The notes: generated by a model not told the origin, from the letters alone. 64,000 bases of DNA from Guadua angustifolia (GCA_036346375.1 CM070501.1:36786539-36850538), one strand, 5' to 3'. Positions 35,823 through 47,205 are shown, counted from the stretch's first letter. Made by a program: numbers and translations.

Positions 35823-37907
35823 TCATGCGCTACCTGCTAGGTACCATGAATTATGGGCTTCACTATGCCGGGTGCCCAGCAGTTCTAGGGGGTTATAGTG
35901 ATTCAAATTGGATATCCGATGCTGATGAGATCAAGGCCACAAGTGGATATGCATTCACTCTTGGCGGAGGTGCTGTTTCATGGAGGTCTTGCAAACAGAC
36001 CATTTTGACGCGGTCAACCATGAAAGCAAACTCACTGCTCTAGACACAACCACTGTTGAGGCAGAATGGTTGCGTGAACTCTTGATGGTCTTTTAGTGGT
36101 TGTAAAGCCGATTCCGGCTATTCTTGTGAACTATGATAATCAAACGGTTATTATCAAAGTGAAGGTTCTAAGGACAACATGAAGTCATCAAGACATATAA
36201 AGAGACATTTGAAGTCTGTCAGGAAATTGAGAAACTCTGGAGTGATAGCTTTGGATTATATCCAAATAGCTAAGTGAAGGATAACGCGTAGGCTACGCTA
36301 GCCGGAAACAAAATTTTCTACGCATTCAACCAGGATACATGCGAGTAGAAGATCATGGATCATTACCCTTGGAGCACGTTAGCAATGAAGTAGAGTGGGT
36401 GAAGCCTCCCGCGTGCTCAAGCATCAGACGAGTCGAACGTACTCGATCGCTTTCGGAAAGTGCTTGCGAGATCACCCGAGTGCTTTCGAGTGGTCTCCGG
36501 ACCGCCGAGAGTGCTCGCCAAGTGATCGCTCGAGTCCTTGACGTCTCCTCGCCATGGTGCACGATGCAATGGATGAAGATATGCACGCTGCAGTTGGAGA
36601 GGGTGAAACCGATCGCCGATCAAGACCGAGGACAGATGCTGCGGTGCCTCTACGGTATCCACCGCCCAGGATGGAACGCCGTGTGTCGGTGTGCTAGCAC
36701 CACCAGCGACGGCTAGGGTTTCTGGCAGGGGTAGGGGTCGACGGCTAGGGTTTCGTGGTGGGGAGAACCTCATTGCTGCATGCCCCACGCCCCTTTATAT
36801 AGAGTGCACTAATGGGCCTTCTACGATAGAAGCCCACTAGGACTCACGCTAATGGATCTTCTACAGTAGAAGTCCATTAAGACGCCAGAGGATCCAAATC
36901 CGCGTAAACCCACCAATGGATCCAATCCATCAGACATGATCCAACCCGTTAAGTGTGTGACCCGTTAGGTTCATGCAAACGGCCATGGCCCCGAAAAACC
37001 TTTTTCCGACCATCGACAACAATGGTTCCTAGCAGACATGTTGTCCCCGAATGCACAAAGTGATCGTATCATTTGAACCTTGATATATTCATATACCAAT
37101 CCTTTTGCCACGCGATACCGGTCAAGCTCAAGGTAAGATGCGTGCCATCCTTGTGATAGCTCGATCCATTCACTCGTCAATGTAATGGATATAATTTGTG
37201 ATTAACACTTTAATCACTTTGGCATGGCCATGCACTTTTCCTTATCCATCCACACCGGGGGCCGAGATATCTCTCCGTTATCGAGGAGGGCAAATTCCAT
37301 CTTGATCTCTTATATCTCACGTTATGTTTCATTGCATACACGTAAGCTACCTTTATAACTCCCTATTACGGAGAAGCGTTTGATAGCCCCAAAATATACA
37401 ATTACACATCTTTGAGAATCAATAAGAATCTCGTGTCAAAGGATCGTATAGGTATACCACTCGAGACTACACCACGATGGCACTTCTAAGATAACAATCT
37501 CATCGTTGTCTCGGGCGGGTCTATCCAACCCCATGTTCTCTAATATGTGCCCACATTATTGATTTGATATCTCCATATCTATGGTATGTGAAACATTACC
37601 ATCAATCAATACATGTGCTGGTCAGATCACTATTGTCCCACATAATGATATGTGACCAGGGATCGTTTAGAATAATATCATATAACCAATGTGTTTCACA
37701 ATTAAGTCATACTCAATGAACAAAGGAGTGACATTTATTCATGGAACTGATAAGTACATGAACATAGACGTATGATACAATCATCTCATATGATCGCCTC
37801 TAGGGCATATCACTAACACTAAGAACCTAGCAGATCCTTTTACAAAGGGTTTATCACGTAATGTGATAGACAATGCATCAAAAGAGCTGGGTTTGAGGCC
37901 CATGTGA
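35823..37907 (+). pseudogene. Copia RNase H / pol C-terminus, interrupted
   Basis: The first part (35823-36274) reads MRYLLGTMNYGLHYAG, then YSDSNWISDADEIKATSGY and GGGAVSWRSCKQTILTRST, the typical copia RNase H signature. A short deletion then shifts the frame. The second part (37824-37907) continues exactly where the first was broken: NLADPFTKGLSRNVID, then ELGLRPM and a stop. The break is caused by the solo LTR at 36275-37818. Confidence 0.9.
36275..37818 (-). mobile_element. Solo LTR, BARE/Angela-like copia, minus orientation
   Basis: Read on the minus strand it begins TGTTAGTGATATGCCCTAGAGG and ends TTATCCTTCA, obeying the TG...CA rule and resembling Angela/BARE-type LTR starts. It is flanked by the 5-bp TSD CTAAG (36270-36274 and 37819-37823). 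Removing it with one TSD copy restores the RNase H reading at the insertion point. Length is 1544 bp, with no internal region. Confidence 0.92.
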
Positions 37908-38456
37908 GTCATACCATAGTGGTAACCCAACCTATGTGATCGAAGATCCCGTGAATTAGGATCTGGGAACAATAAACTATTGGTTGACTGAAGGAGAGTA
38001 TTTTTCCAATCCACTCCACTGAAGATGTAATACTCTTTGAATCTGTAAGGCAGGTTAGCTATTACCTTAATGTGTTCCGTTGGCTTTAATTAGCAAAGGT
38101 GTTGTCCTACAGAGCATTCTTGAAAGAACACACCTATACGAGCCTGACTATTGGTCGCAGTCTATGAGACTTGGGCAATCTATAGTAAGCTCATGAAGAG
38201 GTCAAGGAGTACGACTAATATGCTCCACCCGAGGGATAACCTATTGGCAGTCAAGTATCAGTAATAACTTTAAGTGAAACTTGTTCGCATAAAACCTACA
38301 ATTTAAGGCTCAGTCCATTGTTCAAGTTGTGAATGAGTGTAGCTTAAAGCTTTAGATGAATGTTCAAACCTAACAGGTCTCCATCGAAACACTGGTATAT
38401 CAAACAGTATTGAGAAGAGGCAAATCTCTGTGGGACTTTGAGATCTGGTGGGAGAT

Positions 38457-40138
38457 TGTTGGAATATATAGGCTAGGCCCATAAATATTAGAGAATAATT
38501 CCAAATAAATCTCAAAGGCCCATCATATAGAGGAGGTGTAAAATTCTTTACTACTATCGATGTCTGGGAAACGGATCCCTCGCTGAGCTTACTTGTTGAA
38601 TGAGGGATTAACAAAGGCCCTTTCCGCGAAGGGTTTGGCGTCCGGAGAATGCCGTCGAGGAGAGGATGGATGGTCAGAAGCTCAAAAGGAACAATAGACA
38701 AGAGATTTTATCCTGGTTCGGGCCTATCAAGAAGGAGATAACAACCCTATGTCTAGTGGCTTTACTACCGCTTGGATGTTTACAAGAGGCTTGCGTGAAT
38801 GTACATGTGTCTACGGGTGTTGCTTGTCAGTCTTTATTCTCTAGATCTCTCCTTAGATTTCTCTCTCGGTCCCTTTTTTCTTCTTACAACGGGGTATTTA
38901 TAGATGATCTCAGTCTTACAACAGTTATAACCGAATGACATGCCACTACTATGCCCGAACGTAGCCGTAACAGACTCCTTCGCTTTCCGCCATGCTGTGA
39001 CGTGGGCGTAGTGGGCTCAGAACGTGGCTGTACGGTCCTTTGAGCCACCGCGTGATTAATGCCATGTCATCTTCATGGACCAAGCACGACCTGCCGATCA
39101 TGCCTGGGATCTTCCTTCAGCTCTGGCCGACCATCGCACTTCTCCGAGCAGGCACGCTCGGGAAACTGAGGCGCATACTCGGGGACGAGCTTGGTCGTGG
39201 TCAGGGCAGACCCATCAGCTGGTCCGTTCGAGGATCCTCCTTGGAAACACCGTCCAAGAGCAAGTATGGTCGGCTGAAGATTGGCTGCTGGGGTACGATG
39301 GTCTTTATGGAAATTATCCAATCCCCGATAAGTACCATCATGCTAGTTGAAGTGGAGCAATACCAACTTAAATAGTAAAGTGTGCTCCATCCTACTAGTT
39401 TATATGGGAGAGAGAGAAGAACACGCGTGCGTTCGCCTCGCCTCGTCGAGCTGGGCACGGGCACGGGCCAGGGCGAAGGGTGCGAGCGCACGACACCTGC
39501 ATGAATGGTCCACCAAAATCCGGTCTAGTAGCTTGCGCAAGCGCGACCTCCTTTTGCAATTTTTCTTTTGCTCTCTGGAAAATCTGTGATTCGTTACAAG
39601 ATATGGAAACCGCATTATCCTTTGATCTCACAGTCTTTTCCTATATATACCACGCGGGCTTCCGCCTGAGAGAAAAGAAAAAAAACTAGGGTTTTGCCTC
39701 TTCCTCTCTGCTGCGCCGTGACCGATAAGTTGCTCTGTCCTGCTGCGTCAGGGTGCACTGGTCACTCTGAAACCCATCGCTCTTGAGATTTTGCACCGGA
39801 GAGGGCGAATAAGGTTTTTGGGAAGCACTCCGTGTGACTGCTCGCGATCTGTTTCCTCTCCGTTCGTGATCTGTCTCATCTGCTACATCGTCTCAACAGG
39901 GTCCTATGCTTCCTTTCTCGCCTCTAGTTCTGTTCAAGAAGACCGGTACGTTTCGATGTCTGCACTATTTTCAATCTTATTGCTATTGCTTTCTAGTATA
40001 TTAGACGGATATATGTGTAGTCATGTTACATGCATGTCTACAATATACTTGTGCTTAATGTGTAGGCTTTTCAATGAGTTTGTGTTCATGAATTATCTTC
40101 TGTTCAAATTATGCCTGAAAGTGCTAACTTATCCAACA
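38457..40138 (+). repeat. 3' LTR of the copia element, split by an insertion
   Basis: About 905 bp of LTR remain: 38457 to about 38557 and about 39334 to 40138. The part 39334-39700 aligns with the 5' LTR; the last 440 bp have no partner because the 5' LTR is truncated. Confidence 0.88.
38558..39333. mobile_element. Solo-LTR-like insertion (gypsy style) in the 3' LTR
   Basis: This block is absent from the 5' LTR. It starts near TGTCTGGGAAACGGATCC and ends near AATCCCCGATA, resembling grass gypsy LTRs that run TGTCGGG...CCCCGACA, and it contains GAGATTTTATCCTGGTTCGGG and TATTTATAGATG. Exact termini and TSD are ambiguous by a few bases. Confidence 0.6.
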
Positions 40139-40187
40139 AATAGTTATACCCTACAAAAGGGCTAATTGTTACTAATACTGTAGTAGC

Positions 40188-41034
40188 CAAGATTTCAAAT
40201 TTCATTTTTGGATCACATCTTGAATAGCCAAAATCTAAAATATTGGCGAGAATTCAGAATTTCAGATGAAATCCGAATAAAATTATAAAAAAATTTAAAT
40301 CTGGTAAATTTGAAACCAGGAAAACTGAAATTACTGCCAAAATCACCAAAATTTCAGTGATTTTCAACCCTCTGTGAGATGGTCTCTCGAGACTAGAAAA
40401 AATTAGGAAAAAATATTAAAAAATCATGCAAGCATTTATCTATATTTTTTTATCTTTTTAAATGCAAAATACTAAGTATTTTCCCATAAAATTCTGAAGT
40501 TATGATTTAGAATTTAGGCTAAAATATATCATGCAAGGTCAAAATCCAAGCTAGGATTTAGGGTCCAGTCCGAAATCTAAATTAGAATTTATGGTTTAGA
40601 CCGAAATACAATTTAAGGTTGAAATACATCATTTAAGGTCAGAATCCAAGTTAGAGTTTATGATTTAGGTTGAAATACAATTTAAGACCGAAATACATTA
40701 TTTAAGGCCAAAATCTAATTTAGGATTTAGACCGAAATGAATCATTTAAGGCCAAAATCTAATTTAGGGTTTAGGATTAGGGTTACATAATTTATATATG
40801 TATTTTTGCAAACTTTTCACATAAATTCCTCATAAAAAGTATTACAATTCTTAAAAAAAATGTGTGAAATCTGGTCCAAAATACCAAAATTTTAGCTAAA
40901 ATCACTAAGATTTCGCGAACTTTACCTAAATCACTCTGGTAAACCCTAATTTTCAAATTTTATGTTGTTACCGGGATTTTAAATATCATCTCCGACTAAA
41001 ATACGAGATTCCACAAAATTTCACTGAAATCTTG
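40188..41034. repeat. Dispersed AT-rich repeat, copy 3 of 4
   Basis: It begins CAAGATTTCA and ends TGAAATCTTG, a perfect 10-bp inverted pair. The interior holds a run of similar 60-70-bp phrases around TTTAAGGTCAAAATCCAA and TTAGGATTTAGACCGAAAT (40520-40780). Short GTAGTA repeats lie just outside both ends (40180-40185, 41042-41047), which could be a TSD if the true ends lie a few bases further out. Confidence 0.6.
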
Positions 41035-41426
41035 AACGCCGGTAGTATTAATTTTCTCAAACATATTGGCACCGTTCATTCTGAAGGTGTACAGCTTACT
41101 ACAATGTAGGTCGAAACGATGAAAGGAGGCATCTGCTTGTGCTCGGGATTCATGTGATCAGCATTTACAGCTATGGCGACTACTCGTACGGACACAGAGA
41201 TGCAGACAAAGGGCTAGGTGAGGATTACTATTGACCATTGAGAGGTGTAATTGTTGGTCGGGGAAGAAACAGATTAAAAGCGTTGCTGATAGGGCAAGTA
41301 TAATAATAAAACAAGTTACTTTACTCTATCTTCTATCTATATTATATAGGGTAAATATTAAAGCCAACTTATATAATAGTTATCTTTAAATGTTAGATAC
41401 TATATACTCTCTTCGTTTTTTTATAA

Positions 41427-41736
41427 GGGCATCTCCGATGATGCCACTTCAGTTAGCTATAAGAGTGCCATCTCAGTATTTTATTTAGGTGGAAGAGAGA
41501 AAATGAAGAGAGAGATATAGACCGACTACTAAGGGTATGTACAATGCTATACCTATTGTACATGCTCTAATGTATAGCTAGACTATGACTGATTCCAAGA
41601 CACTTATAATCTATTCTATGTGGGTCAATATTTAATTTTATAGGCAATGCTATAGCTAATCCATTGAAGAGATTGTCTATATGCTATCTATAGATGACAT
41701 GGACATTTCTTATAGCTAATACCGTTGGAGATGCTC
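41427..41736. mobile_element. Tourist-like MITE A inside the Stowaway
   Basis: The ends are GGGCATCTCCGATGATGCC and, inverted from the right, GAGCATCTCCAACGGTATT. TAA lies on both sides (41424-41426 and 41737-41739). No coding region. Confidence 0.8.
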
Positions 41737-41739
41737 TAA

Positions 41740-42096
41740 GGGCAGTCCCAACCCTCCACCTCAGCTAGTGTCCATAGAATTAATTACGCTGCCAACTAAG
41801 CAAAAAACTGATGTGGCATAGGAATTAAGGAAGGGAGAGAAGAAAAAACAAAGAAACCGTGTCTCATGCAAGAAACTGGGTCGATGCGGGTACCAAGACG
41901 CAAGAAACAAGCAAAACGGGGTTGGGCGTTTCTGCGCGCTTACCAAGCTGTGTTTGTGGTGCATGCATTGGTTTATTGCTCTCTCTCTCCTCTAGACACT
42001 GCTCATGAAAACCATGGGTTGGGAAACTATGCATTAGTTTCTTGCTTTCTCTCTCTTCTAGACACTGCTCATGGAAACCATGGGTTAGGACTGCCC
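41740..42096. mobile_element. Tourist-like MITE B inside the Stowaway
   Basis: The ends are GGGCAGTCCCAACCC and, inverted, GGGCAGTCCTAACCC. TAA lies on both sides (41737-41739 and 42097-42099). The left TAA is also the right TSD of MITE A, so it landed exactly at that edge. An internal direct repeat of about 60 bp (TCTAGACACTGCTCATG...) occurs at 41992 and 42058. Confidence 0.87.
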
Positions 42097-43940
42097 TAAG
42101 GCGCATTTTGATTTTGCACAAAGATTAAGGTTACGTTGAAATTGAGAAAGATACGAGAGAAAATGACTTAGATGCCCCCACTTAATTGTCTTGAAATATG
42201 AAAGATATACTTTGTGTGGGTGGTAATGAATAAATGCATATGGATAAGAGAAAATAAATAGGGGTATAGAAGGAAAGATCTCATTAAATCTATATACAAA
42301 TCTTACATTTGTAAACAAGACTATTCAAAAATAGGCTTTATAAAAAAACGGAGGGAGTATTAATTATCCATTCTCTCTTGTACATAACTAATCTACCTAT
42401 ACTCTCGTGCAATGCTTACTAATAAATAATAGTTAGTCTCTTCTCTCTCATCTTTTCTCACTATTTCATATAGGATAAAACTGACGTGAATATATTAAAA
42501 ATAAACTAAAATAGTTTTATTGTATATGCTCTTATTGAAGGCACACATGCGCATACATTAATTTGTCCATCCCTGAAAGGGTAACAATATATGCTTCATG
42601 TCTCTCTAAGTTGCATGTAATTCCCAATTATCTCTGTTTCGCGATAAGGCTCAGGAAGCACTGGATACTCGCATAGTACACTATGGAGGCGACAAGATTT
42701 TGCGGAGTTAAAGATTGGTAGGCTAGGATATGACGTATGCGGGAGTACTTATTTAAGCAGGACATCATGGACCTAGCTATGATGCAATTATGTTAACAAT
42801 CGTAAATTAATCATTGGAACCAAACAATTAAAAAGTGTGACCCTTTATACATCAAACCGTACTTGATGGATCATCACTTTGTAACATTCATGCATCTACG
42901 TGTATATTTGTCCATGCATGCAAAGCAAGAGCTGACCGTGATCCGTGGACCCAAGCCTAGCTACTTGCATTGATGCCAGCAACGGATGGGCAAGCTAGTC
43001 CGGTTCTAATAATCATGAGTTTATCCGAACAATGACTGATATGATAAATAAGCACTACTATATGATTGTATAATAAAATCGGTTCTTTTTTATCATTGCA
43101 GCCGATTCTGGTGGTGATACAAAGTCTTTAGATAGTGATGAGAAGGCACTATCACGATCGGTTTTGGCCCGATTATGATAGAGCTCTCGTTAGAATCGGT
43201 TCTTTTTATAAACCGATTGTGATGATATTGTCATCAGAATCGATTGTTATATGGAATTGATTGTGATGAGTCCTCATCATAATCAATTCTTATGTGGAAC
43301 CGATTCTAATGACCCAATCATCACAATCAATTTCACATAAGAATCGATTCTAATGAGGGATCATCACAATCGGTTCTTATGTGCAACGATTCTTATGACC
43401 CTATCATCAGAATCGGTTCTTGGAGGGTCACCGTGGCGGGAGACGCGATGGAGGGAGTCCTTGTAGGGTGAGCCGCGTGGGGGGAGCCGCGGTGGAGGGA
43501 GTCGCCGGTGGGGCGCTGCCTCTCCCTTGTCGCACTAGGGTTTGTTGGCCGAGTGGAAGAAGAGCAGAAGAGTGAGCGCGCACGCAAGAAATGAGTGGCG
43601 GGTGACGTCTCAATTAAGGGCATTAATCAGGAGGAAACAACCATTACTATTAGTTTTCAGGAACAATCGATATAAATTATCCACATCACTATCGGTTTTC
43701 CGAAGAAACCGATACAAATAAATGCATAAATCACTATCGGATTCTAAATAAAACTAATAGAAATGTAGGTGTGACTATTACTACGGTTTTTAGGAAAAAT
43801 CGATACAAGTTAGCTCATTCATCACTATCAATTTCCCAACCAAACTGATACAAATACATGTAGAAATCACTATCGGTTCTAACTAAAACCGATACAAATG
43901 TATGTTTTAAGATTATTACAAGAAACAACCATTAGATATC

Positions 43941-44236
43941 TCAATTGGTTTTACCAAAGAAACTGACACTAATCGTATCTGACTCATCATCTTCTTGGTC
44001 GTACAAATTTAATCTTAATCGGTTTTCCCACAGAAACCGACACTGATCGTATCTGACGCATCCTCTTCTTGGCCGTACAAATTTAATCTCAATCGGTTGG
44101 TTTTCCCAAAGAAACCGACACTGATCATATCTGACGCATTGTCTTCTCAGTCGTACAAATTTAATCTCAATCGGTTTTCCCAAAGAAACCGACACTGATC
44201 GTATCTGACGCATCATCTTCTCGAAGGTACAAATTT
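43941..44236. repeat. Tandem repeat, unit about 74 bp, four copies
   Basis: Each unit contains AATCGGTTTTCCCAAAGAAA, then CCGACACTGATCGTATCTGA, and ends with GTACAAATTTAATCTC. The repeat produces a periodic open frame on the minus strand that I do not consider a gene. It belongs to the internal subterminal-type repeats of the CACTA element. Confidence 0.9.
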
Positions 44237-44360
44237 GCGCACAGTGCAAGCGGCTTTTCATTTTCCATTCCTCTTCATCTCACTGATGCATCGTCTCCTC
44301 AGTCGTATGAACACACGAGCATGTGGCGCAAGCTAGTAAGTGTGCGCAACACCGCAAGCC

Positions 44361-46690
44361 ATGGCAAGGGTGCTGGCGCTTGACGTAGTGCTTCCCAATG
44401 GTGTCCTCATCCATATCGTCAGCCTCGTGGCCTTGAGTTCGTTTCGCCCTATGGATGACCTTTGCAGCCTACGAGCCACGTACTCACTGTTTCATTTCTA
44501 TTTTGATTAACAGGTTGTGGGAGTTTCCCGTCGTCACTAATTTGATTAATTAATTGGTTTTCTTTTTTGGCATATTATAGTTGCAAAACCCTGTCTAAGG
44601 TGGCAAAGGATCGGTACGTAGGCAAGCGGGTGTCACTGCGGAATGAGATGGAGTGGATGAAGAATTAGCACTACCTTGCCGTCGTCAGCCACCTGGCCAG
44701 GGCAGGCAAACCAAAGGCTTGCTTTGTTGTCAGCTTCAAGACCATGCTCTCCGAGTCCGAGCACGAGTACGTGCAGTGTGGCCTCGTATGGCTCGAACAA
44801 GCGGCCGTTGGCATCGATAAGGCGACGGCTTACGTGCTCAGCCTCCTCTACTTCGCCTAAGCTGAGAGCGATCTGGCCAAGCGCTACTTCGCCTAAGTCA
44901 GGAGTGATCTGGTCGCCTGTCACTGTGGCTACGTGTGCGACACGATGTAGGATCAAGGACAACCGACTAGAGGAGGGTGAATAGGAGGTTTCTAAATTTT
45001 TAGTCCTAATTGCACTTTGTTAATTTTCTAAGTGAAGATTGATGATAAATCAGATTTTATAACAATTAATTCTAATGATCACAAGTCTTCTTAGCAAAAT
45101 AAGTATGAGCAATAAGGATACTAGATTCGAATACTAGATTCGAATGTAGACAATATTGCTAGGAACAATAATTTAGCACATGAACAATAAATGCAATTCA
45201 CAAGAGATGAGAGACAAGAATTTTATCCTGTGGTCTCAGAGACTTACCGATCTCCCCTAGTCCACGTTAAGGTGACTTGAACTCCTTCAAACCAGCTCCA
45301 ACCGCTTGAGCCTTTCTCGATCACTCATGGTAGCTTTTCCCCGCTCCGGGTAGGCGAGCTCCTTACATTCACAATCAATCGGGCCTTCTCACAACCTCCC
45401 TTGAGAAGATCACCGATTTCTCACACCTCCGAGCCATCTAGGAGGTGGCAACCTCCAAGAGTAACAAGTCTTGACGCTTGCTCGAGGTCAAAATTGAGTG
45501 TCTAAGACTCAACACTAAGTGCACCACTCAACTTTGCTCCTAACTCTTTCAAAGTATGAATTTAATGCACCAAGAGTTTTGGAGACTAACTAGAGCTCAA
45601 ATGTATTTAATGAGGTCCAAAGTTGGCTCTAAAATGCAGGTGGGAGGGTATTTATAACCCTCACCAACCAATTCTAGTCGTTGGCTAAAAGTTGGCCAAA
45701 GTCGTTCTGAGAGACCGGTCATACCGCCCTTGGGACGGTATGATCGGACCTTAGTGCCCAACGGTCACTGTCGAGCAATTAATTCCCAGTCAGTGACCAT
45801 TGGTCACATGGCCGGTATGATCGGAGGCTTCCTGGTCATATCGCCCTCCTTGGTGTCAAAAACACCTTCTCTGAAAAAAATGCACCGGAAGGGGGGCGAT
45901 TGCATTGGAGGCTGGTATGACCAGAGGGGGTCCAGTCATACCGCCCTTGCCAAGTGCCAAGAACTCCCCTTTCTTTAAAAAATGCACCGGCCTAAAACAT
46001 GGTCATACCTCTTCCCGATATGACCAGAGGGGGTTCGGTCATACCGACCCCACTGCACAAAGGTGCAAACTAATTCCTTTTTGATTTTTTTTGTTTTGAG
46101 TATATTTGTTGTGGAGATGTCTAAATGCATATGCTACACTTTTTTCGACATCAAATATGCGACAAAGACCCCTCTTAATAGTACGGCATCTATTCTAACA
46201 ATCTAATCTTTTTCTCCAAACACCGATATCGGTAAAGGCTATGAAAAGGTCCTTAAATTTTATACCTTGGCCATCTTGTCTTGTTGCGTGGATCTTCTAT
46301 TCATTAACTTTATGCTCATATGTTCATCGCATCTTGGATCAACCTATTCTCAACATACTCAAATAGAAAATGTTAGCTCTTTAAATCATCATTGTTATCA
46401 ATTACCAAAACCCAAACGATTTGTGGGCCTATATGCTTTCACACGGCCAAAATTATCAACCGGTAGTGCAAGTGCTATCGGAAGATCTTCCTCGCCACGG
46501 TCCAGAAGCTGGCGTGGAATATGGTCAGCGTGCGGGGAAAGAAACTGATGCTACCGGAGCAGGGCCCCTAGTGCTGTTGGAAAATGGCCTGCAATTGGGA
46601 GGATTATGAATACTTCTGTAGCGATGAATGCAGAATTAGAAATGAGTACGCAGAGTTCATTACAAAATTGCATGAACTACATTTGTTTAT
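44361..46690 (+). pseudogene. Captured F-box (F-box/MYND-like) gene copy inside CACTA
   Basis: Exon 1 (from 44361) reads MARVLALDVVLPNGVLIHIV then RPMDDLCSLRATYS, a degenerate plant F-box (LP..VL..I...). A 67-nt GT-AG-like intron (44514-44580) follows. Exon 2 (44581 to about 44945) has KVAKDRYVGKRVSL, YLAVVSHLARAGKPKACFV and EQAAVGIDKATAYVLSLLYFA, broken by stops. After an intervening insertion, a C-terminal cysteine motif resumes at about 46465-46690 (CCWKMACNWEDYEYFCSDEC). This resembles the grass F-box proteins that end in a MYND-like zinc motif; such proteins act as SCF ubiquitin-ligase adaptors. In-frame stops and the opposite orientation to the transposase indicate a transduplicated, dead copy. 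Confidence 0.7.
44948..46430. other. Insertion separating the two parts of the F-box copy
   Basis: It begins near GGATCAAGGACAACCGACTAG and carries, at 45710-46060, several inverted copies of GGTCATACCGCCC / GGTATGACCAGAGGGGG. There is no recognisable coding region. It is probably a separate mobile element, but its termini could not be fixed. Confidence 0.45.
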
Positions 46691-46920
46691 AGCGTGAGTT
46701 TTGGGAATGCTATTTACTTTCCAAGTTTTGTTATGTTAAACGTCAAGTTTTACCCTATTTAACGCCAAGTTTAAACTACTCACTCTCAATGTCTCTATCG
46801 GTTTTAGTCAAAAAAACCAACATAAATAATTGTGACGGGGCAAGCTAGAGTTTGAGAGGGCTACTAGTGAAATAGCACAGGAGGAGCATGAGCACAATTT
46901 ATGTCCAAGCTAGGCATTTT

Positions 46921-47205
46921 GTATCGGTTCGGGAAGGAAAACCAATTCTGATGCACAATATCTGTATCGGTTCACAAAGAAAACCGATTCTGATGAATAC
47001 ACTATCTGTATCGGTTTACAAAGAAAACCGATTCACATAAGCTTTCTATCCGTACTGGTTCAATAAGAAAAATGATTCTGATAGCAATACTATCTATATC
47101 GGTTCATGAAGAAAACTGGTTTTGATAAACATATTATCTGTGTCGGTTCACTAAGAAAACCGATACTGATAAGCTTTCAAACCGATACTGATAAGCTTTC
47201 TATGT
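46921..47205. repeat. Tandem repeat, unit about 44 bp, six to seven copies
   Basis: Units of the form GTATCGGTTCACAAAGAAAA then CCGATTCTGATGAATACACT are repeated with variation and end in a duplicated AAACCGATACTGATAAGCTTTC. They share the ATCGGTT / AACCGAT core of the subterminal repeats of the enclosing CACTA. Confidence 0.85.

Larger units (their letters stand above)
35350..40138 (+). mobile_element. Copia LTR retrotransposon, internally deleted, with nested insertions
   Basis: The 5' LTR starts TGTTGGAATATATGG at 35350 and the 3' LTR starts TGTTGGAATATATAGG at 38457 just after the purine tract GGTGGGAGAT. The 3' LTR ends ATCCAACA at 40138. The 5-bp TSD AATAG flanks the whole element (35345-35349 and 40139-40143). 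The 5' LTR is cut at about 35814 and joined directly to the RNase H end of pol, so gag, protease, integrase and reverse transcriptase are missing. A solo LTR sits in the RNase H part and another LTR-like insertion in the 3' LTR. Confidence 0.95.
41407..42357. mobile_element. Stowaway MITE, itself interrupted
   Basis: The ends are CTCTCTTCGTTTTTTTATAA and, inverted, CTCCCTCCGTTTTTTTATAA, with TA target duplications (41405-41406 and 42358-42359), diagnostic of Tc1/Mariner Stowaway elements. Two MITEs (41427-41736 and 41740-42096) sit in its left part; removing them with two TAA copies restores a continuous ATAAGGCGCATTTTG. Confidence 0.88.
41292..42531. mobile_element. Outermost MITE of a four-element nest
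   Basis: The left end GGGCAAGTATAATAATAAAAC pairs with the right end, which read inverted is GAGCATATACAATAAAAC. The two halves (41292-41404 and 42360-42531) are separated by a Stowaway insertion. A related sequence without the insertion is present at about 53390-53630. I could not define a clean TSD. Confidence 0.6.

Noticed and set aside
43941..44261. Minus-strand frame encoding a repeated peptide (YDQCRFLWEN-like)
   Set aside because: It is the translation of a 74-bp tandem repeat inside a CACTA element. The unit is not a multiple of three in every copy and there is no gene context.
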